A stretch of 64,000 nucleotides of DNA from Macrotrachela quadricornifera (GCA_022393335.1 JAJEKB010020913.1:319167-383166), one strand, 5' to 3'; counted from the first letter of the stretch, positions 11,388-22,708 are shown. Translations and numbers: made by a program. The notes: generated by a model not told the origin, from the sequence alone.

Positions 11388-12319
11388 CAGGATGTAAAAT
11401 AACCTTCACGCCCCCATCTACAACTTAGATTATCAATGATATCACAAATGTGTTTCATACCAGATTAAAGCGCGTCAAAAACTCGATTTGTTAGTACTGA
11501 ATAGTAAAGATTATGTAGACCTTTTAATGTAACACTTAAAGCATTTTTAGAAATTGTATACCTTTTCTGGCGTAGCAAATTAAGGTACTATTAATTGAAA
11601 CATGGAATAAACATTTTTTCTTGGTTATTCATACATGCTTCGACAGAACTCGTCGAGCTCTACAAAATTGTGTATTTCAAAAAAGTTTGAGCCATCTTTT
11701 AGTGATGAAAAAGTCAAAGACCATATTCGGAAAAACTCATTTTTTTCATAAGGGAAAAATGTCCAATTTTTCAACAACATTAGTTGTTTTGATTACTGAT
11801 GGTACCTCGAACATTTTGAAACGTATTCTTTGAATGCAGTTTTTCATTCAGTATCGAATGAGTACATTTCAAAATGACTAGAGCAACAGAAGTAATAAAG
11901 AAACCTAATGCTATTGAAAAATTGGACATTTTTCCCTTATGAAAAAAAAATGAGATTCTTGACATTTTTTGAGTTTTTCCGAATATGGTTTTTGACTATT
12001 TTATCACAAAAAGAGCTCAAACTTTTTTAGAATACAGTTTTGTAGAGCTCGACGAGTTCTGTCGAACTATGTATGAATAATCAAGACAAAAAATATTTAC
12101 TCCATGTTTCAATTAATAGTACCTTAATTTGCTACGCCAGAAAAGGTATACAATTTCTAAAAATGCTTTAAGTGTTACATTAAAAGGTCTACATAATCTT
12201 TACTATTCAGTACCAATAAATCCAGTTTTTGATGCGCTTTAATCTGGTATGAAACACATTTGTGATATCATTGATAATCTAAGTTGTAGATAGGGGCGTA
12301 AAGGTTATTTTACATCCTG
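11388..12319. mobile_element. Large palindromic element with CAGGATGT ends
   Basis: Arms of about 450 bp are inverted copies with over 85% match by eye. The ends are CAGGATGTAAAATAACC and GGTTATTTTACATCCTG, with TA on the left flank. Short open frames on both strands at 11621-11965 are mirror images created by the palindrome and are not genes. It has the same general design as the elements at 40868 and 51783. Confidence 0.8.
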
Positions 12320-13146
12320 CATATAACATTCATTATTTACTTTTCAAAGAAAATATTGACGATTTTTAATTAAAAAATTCTAAATAGAAATGCTAATCGA
12401 CAGTTCTAAAAGGTCATCATTAACTATATCAATGAACAAAAAAGGTTTGCTCGGGTTCTATTACATCAGAACAGGTACATTCGTATGTATTAATGAAAAA
12501 ATTTTCTCAAATGATAATAAACAATATTTGTGGACGAATTACTATGTGTTAGATGACTAAAACTCAATAGGATAACTGTGACTAATAAGGGATTCAATTT
12601 CTTAGTTGATTTTATTAGCTGTTACACAGCCGAAAACTCTATCGGCTTCAATATATTATTTCTTTTTATTATTGATTGATTGTCGTATAAATAGTAAGAG
12701 TCATTCATGAATTTCTATATTTTGTTTTAAACGCTTTTAAACTCGGTAACAAAATCGCAGCTAGATCTAATACAGTTCGAGCTTACAAGTTCAGATGAAC
12801 TGGTCAACAGACCAATCTGTTTTAACAGTTCTTTTCATACAAACTGGTCTATATCAATAGTCATTAATAGAAAGTGATGAATTGAAACATTCGTTATTAG
12901 AAATAACTGAGAAAACAGTTGAAATGTATATATGTACTGAGTATTTCAAGTCTACAAAATGGACTTGAATTAATACACCTCTGCTTCTATAAAAATTTGT
13001 TTTGAAGTGATAATAATTTATACAGCGAAACAAATTACCCCGGTTTTTTGAGACAAAACTTAAATTTGTCTTTAGGAAACAAAAAGTGAGGGTAGCAGGT
13101 ATGCACCGAAACCGGTACCAGACTATGAACCTCGGATTCAGTCATT
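12320..13146. other. Intergenic
   Basis: No supported gene. A short frame just left of the piggyBac site (13085-13150, ...PVPDYEPRI) is too short to interpret. Confidence 0.4.
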
Positions 13147-13429
13147 TTAATACATTCACCACGATTCAGTTTTCTTGGAAAATTCTTCGAAATATCCTTT
13201 TCTGTCAAAAGTTAACTTCTAATAAATGCACTCAATCACCTTTTCATTATCTTCTACCGATTATTCATTGCTCTCTTTGTATTATCGCATAATGAGTCAT
13301 TTTTTTGCGATCATACGAAAAATCCCTCGAGTTATTTTTTCATTCTTTTATGTTTTATACATAGTATACGTAAGATAAGAGAAGGAAATTTCCAGTTTTT
13401 TTTCTTCCTTTCTCTTTTCTCTGTCCTTC

Positions 13430-13440
13430 TATATATAAAA
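13430..13440 (+). promoter_or_regulatory. TATA box of the piggyBac transposase gene
   Basis: TATATATAAAA lies 27 bp before the ATG, within a pyrimidine-rich leader. A comparable TATATA motif precedes the transposase start in both deleted copies. Confidence 0.5.
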
Positions 13441-13466
13441 GCAGCCGAAATTTCGAAATAGTTCAC

Positions 13467-15040
13467 ATGTCGTTCGAAGAAATTGGTACAGAAAAAAGCG
13501 CTAGCTCACTTAGTGAACTAAGCTTTTTGGACGATGATCTGGGTAGAATGCACCTTCAATCTGGAAGCTCCGATGAAGAAATGTCTGATAACGAGGTGCG
13601 TTCAAACGTCTGGAACGAAATAGAATCGGAATTGGATGCAGAATTTATGGAAGATCATGGACTCATCGAAGAAGTAAGTTCTGCTTCGGAGGATAATATA
13701 GTCAATTCTATCGATTGTTACCGACATTTCATCACAGACGAAATTATCGATCTTATGGTTCGTGAGACTAATCGATATGCGGAGCAATATTTAGAAGCCC
13801 ATGAGATTATCAAACGGTCCAAATATCGTGAATGGAAACCAACCACTCATGAAGAAATGCTCAAGTTCTTTGGGATCATTATCGAGTTGGGGTTAGTACA
13901 TATGCCGCAGCTGAACCATTAATAGAGCAGCAGTCAGTTGTACGGATTGGAGATTATTTGGAGCACTATACCGAGAGAGAGGTTCGAATTACTTCTCAAG
14001 TTTTGGCATTTTTCGAACAACAATAACAAGAATTCGAACCAAGACAGGCTGTTCAAATTGAAACCACTCTCCAATTTACTGAAAGAGAGGTTTCCATCAG
14101 TATATATGCCTGGCTCAGTTATTAATATTGACGAAAGTATGATACCAGGGCGAGACAGGCTTTTATTCAGGCAATATGTATCTGGTAAAGCGCACAAGTA
14201 CGGTATAAAGATGTACAAATTAGCGGCTACCAATGGATACACTTGGAATTATGTAATCTATACTGGTGAGCAAGAATCGATGGCAAGTGCTGGATATGCT
14301 CAAGCAATAGTAATGAACTTATTGGAAGATCTGGATGGATATTATCGAATCGTAGTAGTCGACAACTACTTCACGAGTATTTCTCTCGCGAGATATCTGC
14401 TGGAACACTAAGAAGGAATCGTGTTGGATCTGGACAGGCAGTTCTTCAAAAGGAGCTTAGTGGTCGTGAAGTTTATGGGCTCCAGAATAAAGACGGAATA
14501 AAACTGATCATGTGGAAAGATAAACAAGACGTCTTGATGATATCTACAAGACCATCACATTCAGCAAGTGTGGTAGACAGTGGAAAAACAAATTATAAAA
14601 ATGAGCGCATCATGAAGCCCCAAGTTGTATTAGATTACAACGAAGGAAGACAAGGCACTGCTTTATCAGATCAACTATCAGCATATTACACGTGTCTCAG
14701 GAAGTCAATAAAATGGTACTACAAAGTGACCATTCTGCACTTTCGTGAAAGTCTTGTCCGGTCTTTACTGCTTGGCATGCCAACCGAGAAGCTGAAACCT
14801 GGTCCAAGACAACAATCAGCAAGTCATTCGAAGCGCAAACTAGCTGATCACAAGCTTGACGAAAAGAAAGGATCTGATCGCGATGTCTGAAGACGCTGTA
14901 TTGGTTGTTACGAGAAAAACAGGGAACAACAATCAAGAGAAGCGTGTCATTCAACAAAAAAGAGAATAAAAACTTTCTGTTCTGATTGTAACAAATTTTT
15001 TTGTCTTGATTGTTTTAACGAGAAGCATTATGCTATGTAA
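13467..15040 (+). pseudogene. piggyBac (DDE_Tnp_1_7) transposase, degraded
   Basis: The Ser/Glu-rich acidic N-terminus starts MSFEEIGTEKSASS. The catalytic fold follows: VINIDESMIPGRDRLLFR has the first catalytic Asp and VVVDNYFTSISLARYLL the second. The region RQGTALSDQLSAYY, then RKSIKWYYK, corresponds to the third, where the usual G-[VI]-D reads T-A. A C-terminal zinc-binding segment (CIGC, then CSDC and CLDC) ends at 15040. Lesions are two adjacent in-frame stops near 13920, a small deletion with frameshift near 14400, and a TGA at 14888. The enzyme would cut and paste at TTAA; this copy cannot make a full protein. Confidence 0.88.
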
Positions 15041-15157
15041 CAAATGATTTTGAAAATAGTGAAGACAAAGCAGATCGCACATTATGTGTAACCTTCCGCC
15101 TAAGAATAAAAGAAAAGAAAGCGTTTTTCTATTAAGTTTCTTGTTAAAATATAGTGG

Positions 15158-15173
15158 GGTCCACCGGTGGACC
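15158..15173. repeat. Subterminal palindrome GGTCCACCGGTGGACC of the piggyBac family
   Basis: A 16-bp perfect palindrome lies about 17 bp inside the 3' end only. Equivalent palindromes occur at the same position in the deleted copies (24463-24482 and 59891-59904) and, decayed, near 56153. Its conservation in copies that have lost nearly everything else suggests a cis role. Confidence 0.7.
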
Positions 15174-15276
15174 TCATCGTGGTGAATGTGTTAAACTACA
15201 TTAAAAAGATTTTTTTTATCTATTTTCTCTCATTAAAAGAGGTAAAAATAACATATGACTTAAGTATAAAAATTCT

Positions 15277-15820
15277 TCTTTATTCGGGCGTTGATGCACG
15301 AAAAAGAATCATGTGATTTGCAACGTGTTGGTCATCATACAACTCATTTAGAATATAAATCACGTTCTTTTAATTTAATACTTGATCGAGACGTCAATTA
15401 TTTTGAATTTGATTTTCAATTAGTATGTTATGAAAGTCTTTAATCTACATGATCGCAAATTCTTTCTGATGATTTATATTATATTGCTCACTGTTTATCA
15501 TGCACATACTCGTATTAAAAAGATAACTTGGAATATCTATCCCGAACATGTTCATATGCTATATTTCGTCAAGAAATTTTATGTGAATCATAAGCACAGA
15601 CTTCATGTTTTTTAATTACAGTTACATATGTCAATTAGAAATGATTTGAATAGATTTTTTTTCTCTAAAAGTTTCTATTCTTTTAGCTGTACCTGTGAAT
15701 AATAATAAAAAGAAATTTGTTTATGTAAATATACAAACACATCCTGGTGAAACAAATTCAAGTTTTACTATGTGTGGTGTACTTGGATATATAACATGCA
15801 GTGATGAAAAGTTCAAGTGA
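15277..15820 (+). pseudogene. Relic of a cytosolic carboxypeptidase (AGTPBP1/AGBL1 type, M14)
   Basis: Three adjacent frames each match successive parts of CCP1-type tubulin deglutamylases. At 15277-15440 the RVG region is followed by the FEFDFQL strand region. At 15453-15630, DDLYYIAHC is followed by IFRQEILC and CFLITVT, matching the N-terminal beta-sandwich. At 15650-15820, NIQTHPGETNSSFTMCG contains the zinc-binding H-x-x-E (15740-15751). Stops and frame changes interrupt it and nothing after the H-x-x-E block remains, so the rest of the catalytic domain is lost. It begins just after the piggyBac insertion. Confidence 0.75.
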
Positions 15821-15934
15821 ATTCCAAAAGAATATTAATAATAGAGAATTTTTTATTGCTACCCCGCATAGTACAGCATACCAGGACCTAGTTTCCCTGA
15901 CAAAACTGATGATAGGAATATATGTGGTAAAAAA

Positions 15935-16525
15935 AAAACTTTTTTTAAAACTCCTGTACTCCCCATCATGGATCCCGGGATCATTTATTAAAAGTTTTAC
16001 GATATCTCAGTCATCTCTCGACCGATCGGTCTTATCTTCGAACTCGACCAAGATATTAATCGGATTCTTTTGTTTGAAAAGTTTCATCACAATCGGAGAA
16101 GTCTGTCGAGAGTTATCAAGTAACCGGCTGGACACAATGATCGATTCTACAGTATATTCATTTTTTGAGTAAACAAAAAACGGTTTAGCTCAAAACTAAT
16201 ATCATATTTGGAATCAGCATTAAAAACTGAATCGAATTATATATGTTTTAAATTAGTTCGAGAAAATTTTTTTTTCGAAAAATTCCTGTACCCCTCCCCC
16301 CCCCCCCAGGGGTGGTCGAGTCAAAAATGACAATTTTTTCGATAACTCACCCATTTCTTGACAGATCATTCTCATCTTCAAACTCGACCGAGATATTAAT
16401 GAGACTGCTTTGTATAAAAAGTTTCGCCCCAATCGGATAAGTCTATCAAGAGTTATCGTGTAAACGGAGGGACGGACACACTGATCGATTTTAGTAGTGT
16501 ACTCACTTTTTGAGTACACAAAAAT
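15935..16525. repeat. Diverged tandem pair of about 250-bp direct repeats
   Basis: The segments 15935-16175 and 16265-16525 align in the same direction. Both share CTCCTGTAC/TTCCTGTAC starts, CTCGACC-AGATATTAAT, a CAATCGGA block and an ACTGATCGATT-like block, and both end TTTTTGAGTA. The second copy contains a C13 run near 16297. No coding sense was found; it looks like two copies of a dispersed repeat. Confidence 0.6.
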
Positions 16526-17067
16526 GATAGTTTACCAACAGAAAGCTACTGATTATGTATAATTCATGAATAGATAACCTAATTGTATCGGTATCGGGAT
16601 GAAGTAAAAAATATCTTTCGTTTTTTAAGTAATTTTGCTCACATGATAATATTTCTATTGATAAATTCAACTGGTGTCATCCTTATGGTAAACAATGAGG
16701 TATATTCTAGTTAAAATATAGATCGAGTGTTTTCATTCAAGAAATATATCATTTGGTACATTGATATTGTTATAATGTAGTGTTTACTTTCAGTTATTGA
16801 ATGTTGTATAATTCTTATCTTCGTCACATCATGTGAACTAGATTTCATATGAAACATGCAATGTTTTTCTAATTTGGTGATAATACCTTCAGCGCTTGAA
16901 ACGCAGCTTTCTGTCGGTACCTTTATCATAACCTTGCAACTATCGAAATCTTTTCGTTCTCTTCATCGTTTAGATAGCCTGGTTTATTCTTGATTTCTCG
17001 AGAAAGGTGAAAGAAAAAAAAGCTTGTTTATCTGGTTAACTTTATATGTCCATCTTTTGTTTTATTT
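16526..17067. other. Downstream flank of the Rab-like gene
   Basis: No definite exon. Minus-strand frames at 16711-16929 could be an extra 3' exon of the Rab gene, but they show no prenylation motif and no clean splice partner. Confidence 0.35.
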
Positions 17068-18074
17068 CATTTTGCCTTCGGTTTGTTATCAACAGTAAAA
17101 TATTCGATCGACTGATTCACCAAACGCTGGTATATTCCTACAGAAAGAAATATCAATTTACAAAATTCGCAGAAAATAATCAAACTATACGCACTAGTTG
17201 CAACGGTGTAAAAAGCTTGTTCGACATTTCTAGACTTCAGAGCTGATGTTTCGATGAAGAACATACCGTTCTTATCTTAATATTTTACATCATAAATTGA
17301 GATGCATACTATTTGATAAGTGTCATTTTAACTCACTTGCAAATGCTTGGGCTTCGTCATTTGGCACTTCACGTGTATTTGACAAGTCAGACTTGTTGCC
17401 GACTAACAGAATGATAATATTCGGATCATCACTATACTGTCGAATTACTTGCAACCATGTTTCAACATGTTCGTAGGTCATGCGCTCTGTTATATCATAA
17501 ACGACCAACACTCCCGTTGCACCGCGATAGTATCTTAAAAGAATAAAAGCATTATGTAAATATTAGACATATTATGCTAGCAAGGAATAACATCATTCTT
17601 ACGCGCTGCTGATAGCACGAAAGAGTTCAATACCAGCTGTGTCCCATATTTGCAATCTAATCTGTTTCCCTTGAATCTGAATGCATCTAGAGAAAGAGCA
17701 AACTTCATTGATGTCGGTCGAAGATGTGTTTTGTCTTATTTCCGTTATATTACCGTGCGTCGAACTCGACACCAATAGTACATGTGCTTGTCAGATCGAA
17801 TTGATTCCTGGCGAATTGAGACGTCAAATTAGATTTTCCCACCCGTGAATCACCCACCATCACCACTAAAATAGTGTGAAATTCCATCTTTTTTTATTTT
17901 CTTCGATTGATCGTCAAACAACTAACCTTTGAATAAATAATCATATTCATCCTGACTACTGGCAGCTTCAACTTCAGGAGCACGTGAATGATTGATTCTC
18001 TCTTTAAAATATTTATAATAAAACCATATGTATATAAATATAGTCTTGAAATCAATATTTATTGAAATGATCAT
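17068..18074 (-). CDS. Rab11/Rab25-like small GTPase, divergent, six exons
   Basis: Exons are 17927-18074 (start uncertain), 17754-17865, 17603-17686, 17337-17533, 17195-17275 and 17068-17137, with phase-matched GT..AG introns of 57-69 bp. The motifs run in Rab11 order: DEYDYLFK, P-loop GDSRVGKS, switch I TIGVEF, G3 [26 protein letters not shown]4 GNKSD and G5 ETSAL. Rab11 controls recycling-endosome traffic. The oddities are strong. The catalytic Gln after WDTAG is Ile ([12 protein letters not shown]). The P-loop has Arg for Gly. The predicted tail ends NKPKAK with no C-terminal cysteines for prenylation. The first in-frame ATG is at 18074, but an alternative acceptor at 18002 would put the start in an unseen upstream exon. 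Confidence 0.85.
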
Positions 18075-18126
18075 TGTAAAAAATAAACGTCGAATAATAA
18101 ACCCTTTATCAGATTTTAATCAATTT

Positions 18127-18252
18127 CTCTAAGATAGATGACACTTTCAACAATATCTCTAAAAGGTTTATTACATTTCTCATTGTACGTGGATTTAAGG
18201 AACTGCAGCGTGTAGTAAACACTGGAAGGATGGTTGAAAGTGTCATTCACCT
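18127..18252. repeat. Small inverted repeat upstream of the Rab gene
   Basis: Arms of about 25 bp around GATGACACTTTCAAC and GTTGAAAGTGTCATT enclose a 75-bp loop. They lie some 55-180 bp beyond the putative Rab start. It is probably a small MITE. Confidence 0.6.
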
Positions 18253-18674
18253 TAGAATGATTTGTTACAGAAGGTTTTATCAGACTTCAAGAGGCTTCTG
18301 GACGTCATTGATTTTTGCAACTTAAGTCTTGCTGTTTATCGTCAGATAAAACCAGCGACGGAGTAGTTTTCGATCGGACTATCTGCTCACTTTCAGACCA
18401 TCAGAAAATACGATGTCACAATTATTTATACAGTAGTGATAGGATGACTATAGTTTACATAGCGATCTTAAATAAAACGACTACTAACTGTTTTATTTTG
18501 GCCAACACTGATACAAAATCCACGCTGAATGAATACTTATCTGTGACTTAAACTATCTGTCTACTTTGTTTGAGAAAAGCTTCAATCCTTTCTACGTTTG
18601 TTATCATATATTCTTTCCGTGTACTATTCTAGAAACATATAGAACCCGGCTCTGTAAAACTTGGAAGTACTTAC

Positions 18675-19194
18675 CAACGCTCTGATTTGTTTTCACCTCA
18701 ATTAGATGAACAGTTGATTGTGTTTGGTTGTCACCAAGAATATCAGCAGCTATTGGTTTGTTCATCATACTTCGAAGTTCTTCTAACTGCTCTGTAAATT
18801 TCACTAATTCTATTTCTGTATAATCATCTGATTCACGACTCGATTGTATGTTGCTCTTTATTTGAAATAATGAAGTCTTCAATTGCTTGTTATTGTAATC
18901 GACATGCTTTCGAAGTTCCATTCGAGCTTCTTCTGCCACTGCTTTAATCCGTTTAATTGATTCTTGTTCCCAATTGTTAATGCGCGCTAGAGCAAGATGT
19001 GTCGTATTTTCTTGTGCTAAATCTTGTTGAAGAAGATTATGCTGTTGACCGATATGATCGATTTCAGTAGCAAGTTCTTCACGGTGTTCAACGAAATGTT
19101 TTGTGCAAAACCATTGCTGGCATCCACCACACGTTAGAATCCCTAGTCCTTTAAGGCATTTGATGCAAGCTTGTCTTGTGTTAGCTGATGCCAT
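18675..19194 (-). CDS. B-box zinc finger / coiled-coil protein, first exon
   Basis: I chose the ATG at 19194 (MASANTRQ) because the B-box starts at once: CIKCLKGLGILTCGGC, then CTKHFVEH gives C-x2-C, C-x2-C, C-x2-H and H ligands. From residue 40 on there is a Glu/Lys/Gln-rich coiled coil of about 110 residues, then a linker containing TVHLIEVKTNQS. The exon ends at a canonical donor G|GTAAGTAC (18674). In related proteins the chain normally continues, for example into beta-propeller repeats. No convincing next exon was found before 18300, so the 3' part is either lost or beyond a long intron. It belongs to the same family as the gene at 1-4869. Confidence 0.7.
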
Positions 19195-19909
19195 GTCTAA
19201 CAATGCATGAAAATTCAAAATATTTTATCCGAATATCACTATCATTAACATATCGTCTCTTTTTTTAGTTGGTCATAATCATCAACGACTAAATTCTCTA
19301 TGGTGTATTGATGAATGTATAAAGAAAAAACCGTGCTGGGGACGATAACAAAGGGAGGAAGATAAATGATATCACTCACTACTCCACTTCAACACACTAT
19401 AATTCACACAAAAACTTGAAAAAGACTGCGCTGTAGAAAACGAGAATGACTAAAAGTAAACTGGAAACTTCTTCTCTACTATGCACATTTTCATACTAAA
19501 AACTTGTTGATCATATTTTCTTTGTCAAGTTGCAGCTGATTCTCTATAGACTAAAATTCACTGTTTTGAGTAAGCTTTGAATGAAGAGACACACACACAG
19601 GTGGGGCAAAAAGTTCTGGGACAGCATGAAATAGTTTCCTACTGCTTTATGTTTAAGTCAACTCTCATTTCGAGTAAGTAGTTACTATTGTTACCGAGCA
19701 TGCTTTGGTATCCTGTAAAGAAAACCAATAGTTGTTCTTTAACTCTAAGAAAATCCTTTCACCTATAATATCTCTGCGGGTAAAAAGTTCTGGGACAGCG
19801 CTTGTTCTATTCGTTTGAAAGTTGAGTTTGAATGAAAAGAGTACCGTTTAAGAGCCCATCAAAAACTGAAGAGAATTAGTATATTTTCTTTGTCAAGATC
19901 TGGAAAAAA
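19195..19909. other. 5' flank with a repeated AAAAAGTTCTGGGACAGC block
   Basis: The motif (G)G(G/C)AAAAAGTTCTGGGACAGC or its TAAAAAG variant occurs at about 19605 and 19779, in the same direction and about 180 bp apart. It looks like the terminal block of a decayed transposon. No gene seen. Confidence 0.4.
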
Positions 19910-20375
19910 ATATGCTTTCTAAATGTGCAATTTTTCACTAGATAATACTATTGATAATGATAAAGCTATTGAAAGTGACTAATAAAGAAAGAAAAATACT
20001 GTGTCTTGTTTCTACTCAGTTTGAAGAGTAGAATAAACTCAACCATATGACACATTCTTCACTTTTTGACATACGTTATCAACGTAATATGTGAGAAAAA
20101 AGAGAAAGAAGCAACACATTTTATTGATTTTGTTCGTTTGAAAACGACTAAAATAACGTCAAACAATATAAATCTGTCTCATTTTATCCGATGTTATATA
20201 CTACTTAATACGTCAAGCAATTCAGAACGTGTCATATGATTGAGTTTTTTCTACTCTTAAAACTGAGTAGAAACAAGACACAGTATTTTTCTTTCTTTAT
20301 TAGTTACTTTCAATAGCTTTATCATTATCAATAGTATTATCTAGTGAAAAAGTACTCATTTAGAAAGCATATTTC
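19910..20375. repeat. Palindromic element, about 465 bp
   Basis: Arms of about 170 bp share AATACTGTGTCTTGTTTCTACTCAG and the TTATCATTATCAATAGTATTATC block in opposite orientation, around an unpaired centre. No ORF. Confidence 0.75.
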
Positions 20376-21740
20376 CTTGACTGTAAGGAGGGTCATATGA
20401 AAAAAAATAGTTTGCTTGCTTGTCGTCGGGGTCAAAAAAACATGTTTTCAAGAAAATAACGATTTTTTATAAAGTTTGACCAAAGGTAATTGGGGTAGGG
20501 GAATCGATTGACATGATTAGTTTTTTAGTTTTCTGACCCAAAAAATTATTTTTTTACGAACAACGTTTTTTTGACCCAAAAATTACCTTTTTACCAAAAA
20601 AGTTTTTTTCACCCCAGGTTTCGAACCAATCAGAAATGTTGGTGACTAGATTTCATCAGACCGTGTTTTTTGATCCTAGGTTTCGGACCAGTCAGAATTG
20701 TTGAGGGCTGGGTGTCACTAGATCCTGTTCCCTCGACGGAAGGAAGGTCATATGTAAAAACTAAAATGCGTTCGTTTTCTTGTATTCGGATCAAAGGAAC
20801 ATTATGTTTATATGTCCTCAGGTTTTCGATCAAGCAGATTTCTTTGCGACCGGCTTTTACCAGAGCATGTTCCATAGTGTGTAACGAACAGCATTGTTTA
20901 TTGTGGTGATATCTGAATTGATCAATTGATGTTAGGAATTAGTGAGGTTTGGTATATTTTATCAAAAACAGCTGCTTTTTTTGTGAGTTGTTGATTTTAC
21001 CATGGGGTGTGATGAACACAATCGCCTATAGTGCTGCTATCGAAATTGATCAATTGATGTTAGGAATGGATAAGGTTTGATATTTTTCGTCAAAAACAGA
21101 TGTTTTGTTATAAACTGAGGATTTCCTCATGGTGGGTGGTGAACAGCATTGTGTGTTCTTTTTTCCCTCTTATCCCTTCGGCTGAAGGGAGGGTGATATG
21201 AAAAAAAACTAAAATGCGTTTGTCTGTGTCGGTGTGTCGCAGGTCAAAAGAACACAAAGGTTTCAAAGTACCATTATAAAGTTTGACCAAAGGTTTACGG
21301 GGTCGCGGAATCGAATAGGACTATTAGTTTTTCAATTTTTTCAAGTAATTTTTTTTGCTAAAAGAAGGCTTTTTTAAGAAAATTTTTTTTTCCTTAGAAA
21401 GTTTGATCAAAGGACATCAGGGTAGAGGAATCGATTGGTGATGTCAGTTTCTTAAAAATTTTTTCAGATTAATTTTTTTACACAAAGGAAAGGTTTTTTA
21501 CAAAAAAATTTTCTTTACTTATAAAATTTGACCAAAAGCTGTCGGAGTCAAGAAATCGAATGGCATTATTAGTTTTTCAAGATTTCCAAATGATTTTTTT
21601 AGGTCATAAAAGGTTTTTTCTAAGAAATCAATGACTTTTAATAAAGTGTCACTAAAGGCCCTTGCGGTCAAGGAATGAAATGATATTATTATTTTATCAA
21701 AATTTTCAACGGATTTCGCTGACTGAAGGGAGGGCCACAT
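20376..21740. repeat. Satellite-like tandem array with higher-order structure
   Basis: A sub-unit of about 115-125 bp recurs around 20475, 21273, 21397, 21518 and 21640. It is built on TATAAAGTTTGACCAAAGG, then GGGGTAGAGGAATCGA and TTAGTTTTTCAA. A longer marker, CTGAAGGGAGGGTCATATGA followed by AAAAAACTAAAATGCGTTTG, recurs near 20380, 20735, 21180 and 21724. Another sub-repeat (GATCAATTGATGTTAGGAAT) is duplicated at 20918 and 21043. The copies are too diverged to code. Confidence 0.65.
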
Positions 21741-22520
21741 AAAAAGTTATAATTTGTTTGCTCGTTTGATTGACGTCGGCTGTAAGGTCAAACGTTAAAG
21801 GATAGTACAATAACGTAAAATTATCTATCTACAGAATAATCATTGCGATCATTTTCAACATGGTACCATAGGTCAGCGATCGCTGCACCCTATTTTTGAA
21901 CTGATCAGAATCTTTTAGGCTACAGAATCAGCCAATCATGTTTTTTGACCCTCGAACATTCGAGCAATTAGATCCTTTTGGGCTATGCAGTCCGCCAATC
22001 CCATGTTTAGATCCGTGAACCTCGACCTAATCAGATTCTTCTAGAGTGGTAAGTAAATCCATCGACTTCCTGAACTTAAACGCATCGAGCTAGTTCGAGT
22101 TTATATAATTTTGTGAGCCGTAATTATATGTTGTGGAAATGGATATTACAGCTAAGCCTAGGTCTTTTGAGACGAAAGTATCACGCGAACATATATTGTA
22201 GCTAACTATCTTCGAGCGAGTTAGGTTGTCGAAGTTTTAAACTTATATTGGCTGGGATGATTAAGATAGGATTTCTGTAGACCACGTAATTTTAATCGAC
22301 GAGCGAGCCTTTTTAGGTGGTAAAAAGCTTTTGGATTTAGACTACTTCTATCTTGTACACCCCAATGAATAGTGAAATACCCTCAGTTGATTCATCCCCA
22401 TATTACTTTGGGATGGAGTTATGACCATTTTACTGGTTTTTCAACCTATGGTACCCTGTCCACAGCACTTCTAAATGAGTGAATTTAGATCTGTAATTAT
22501 GTCCATAAAGAGATCTTGTA
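21741..22520. other. Repeat-derived spacer
   Basis: Weak direct repetition at 21890-22050 (CTGATCAGAATCTTTTAGGCT-like units of about 65 bp). No gene. Confidence 0.35.
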
Positions 22521-22708
22521 AATATTAGTATACCCTGAAACTTTCAGACAAAACGAATGTATCCTTATCGAGATAATGAGTTTTTAAAAAACGACTCATT
22601 CACGCATTATTATTAAATTTATCATGGAAAACAGTCGTTTTTTAAAAACTCATTATCTCGATAAGAATACATTCGTTTTGTCTGAAAGTTTCAGGGTATA
22701 CTAATATT
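22521..22708. repeat. Hairpin with 75-80 bp near-perfect arms
   Basis: AATATTAGTATACCCTGAAA at the left and its complement at the right enclose arms that match through ACTCATTATCTCGATAAG, with a spacer of about 35 bp. Sequence left of it (22370-22520) has no partner, suggesting that a longer palindrome has lost its right end. Confidence 0.85.

Larger units (their letters stand above)
13151..15190 (+). mobile_element. piggyBac-family transposon, full length but inactive
   Basis: TTAA duplications flank it exactly (13147-13150 and 15191-15194), the hallmark of piggyBac insertion. The terminal inverted repeats are TACATTCACCACGAT and ATCGTGGTGAATGTG. The 2040-bp interior carries one transposase gene in the same orientation as the element. 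Two internally deleted relatives occur at 24448-25384 and 59873-60560, and an end fragment lies at 56138. This copy is therefore the closest to a family founder in the window. Confidence 0.93.

Noticed and set aside
11621..11965. Opposed ORFs of 70 and 61 codons
   Set aside because: They are mirror images produced by the 11388-12319 palindrome and show no protein-like composition.
16253..16519. 88-codon minus-strand ORF ending in a Pro/Gly-rich run
   Set aside because: Created by a C13 homopolymer in a direct repeat.
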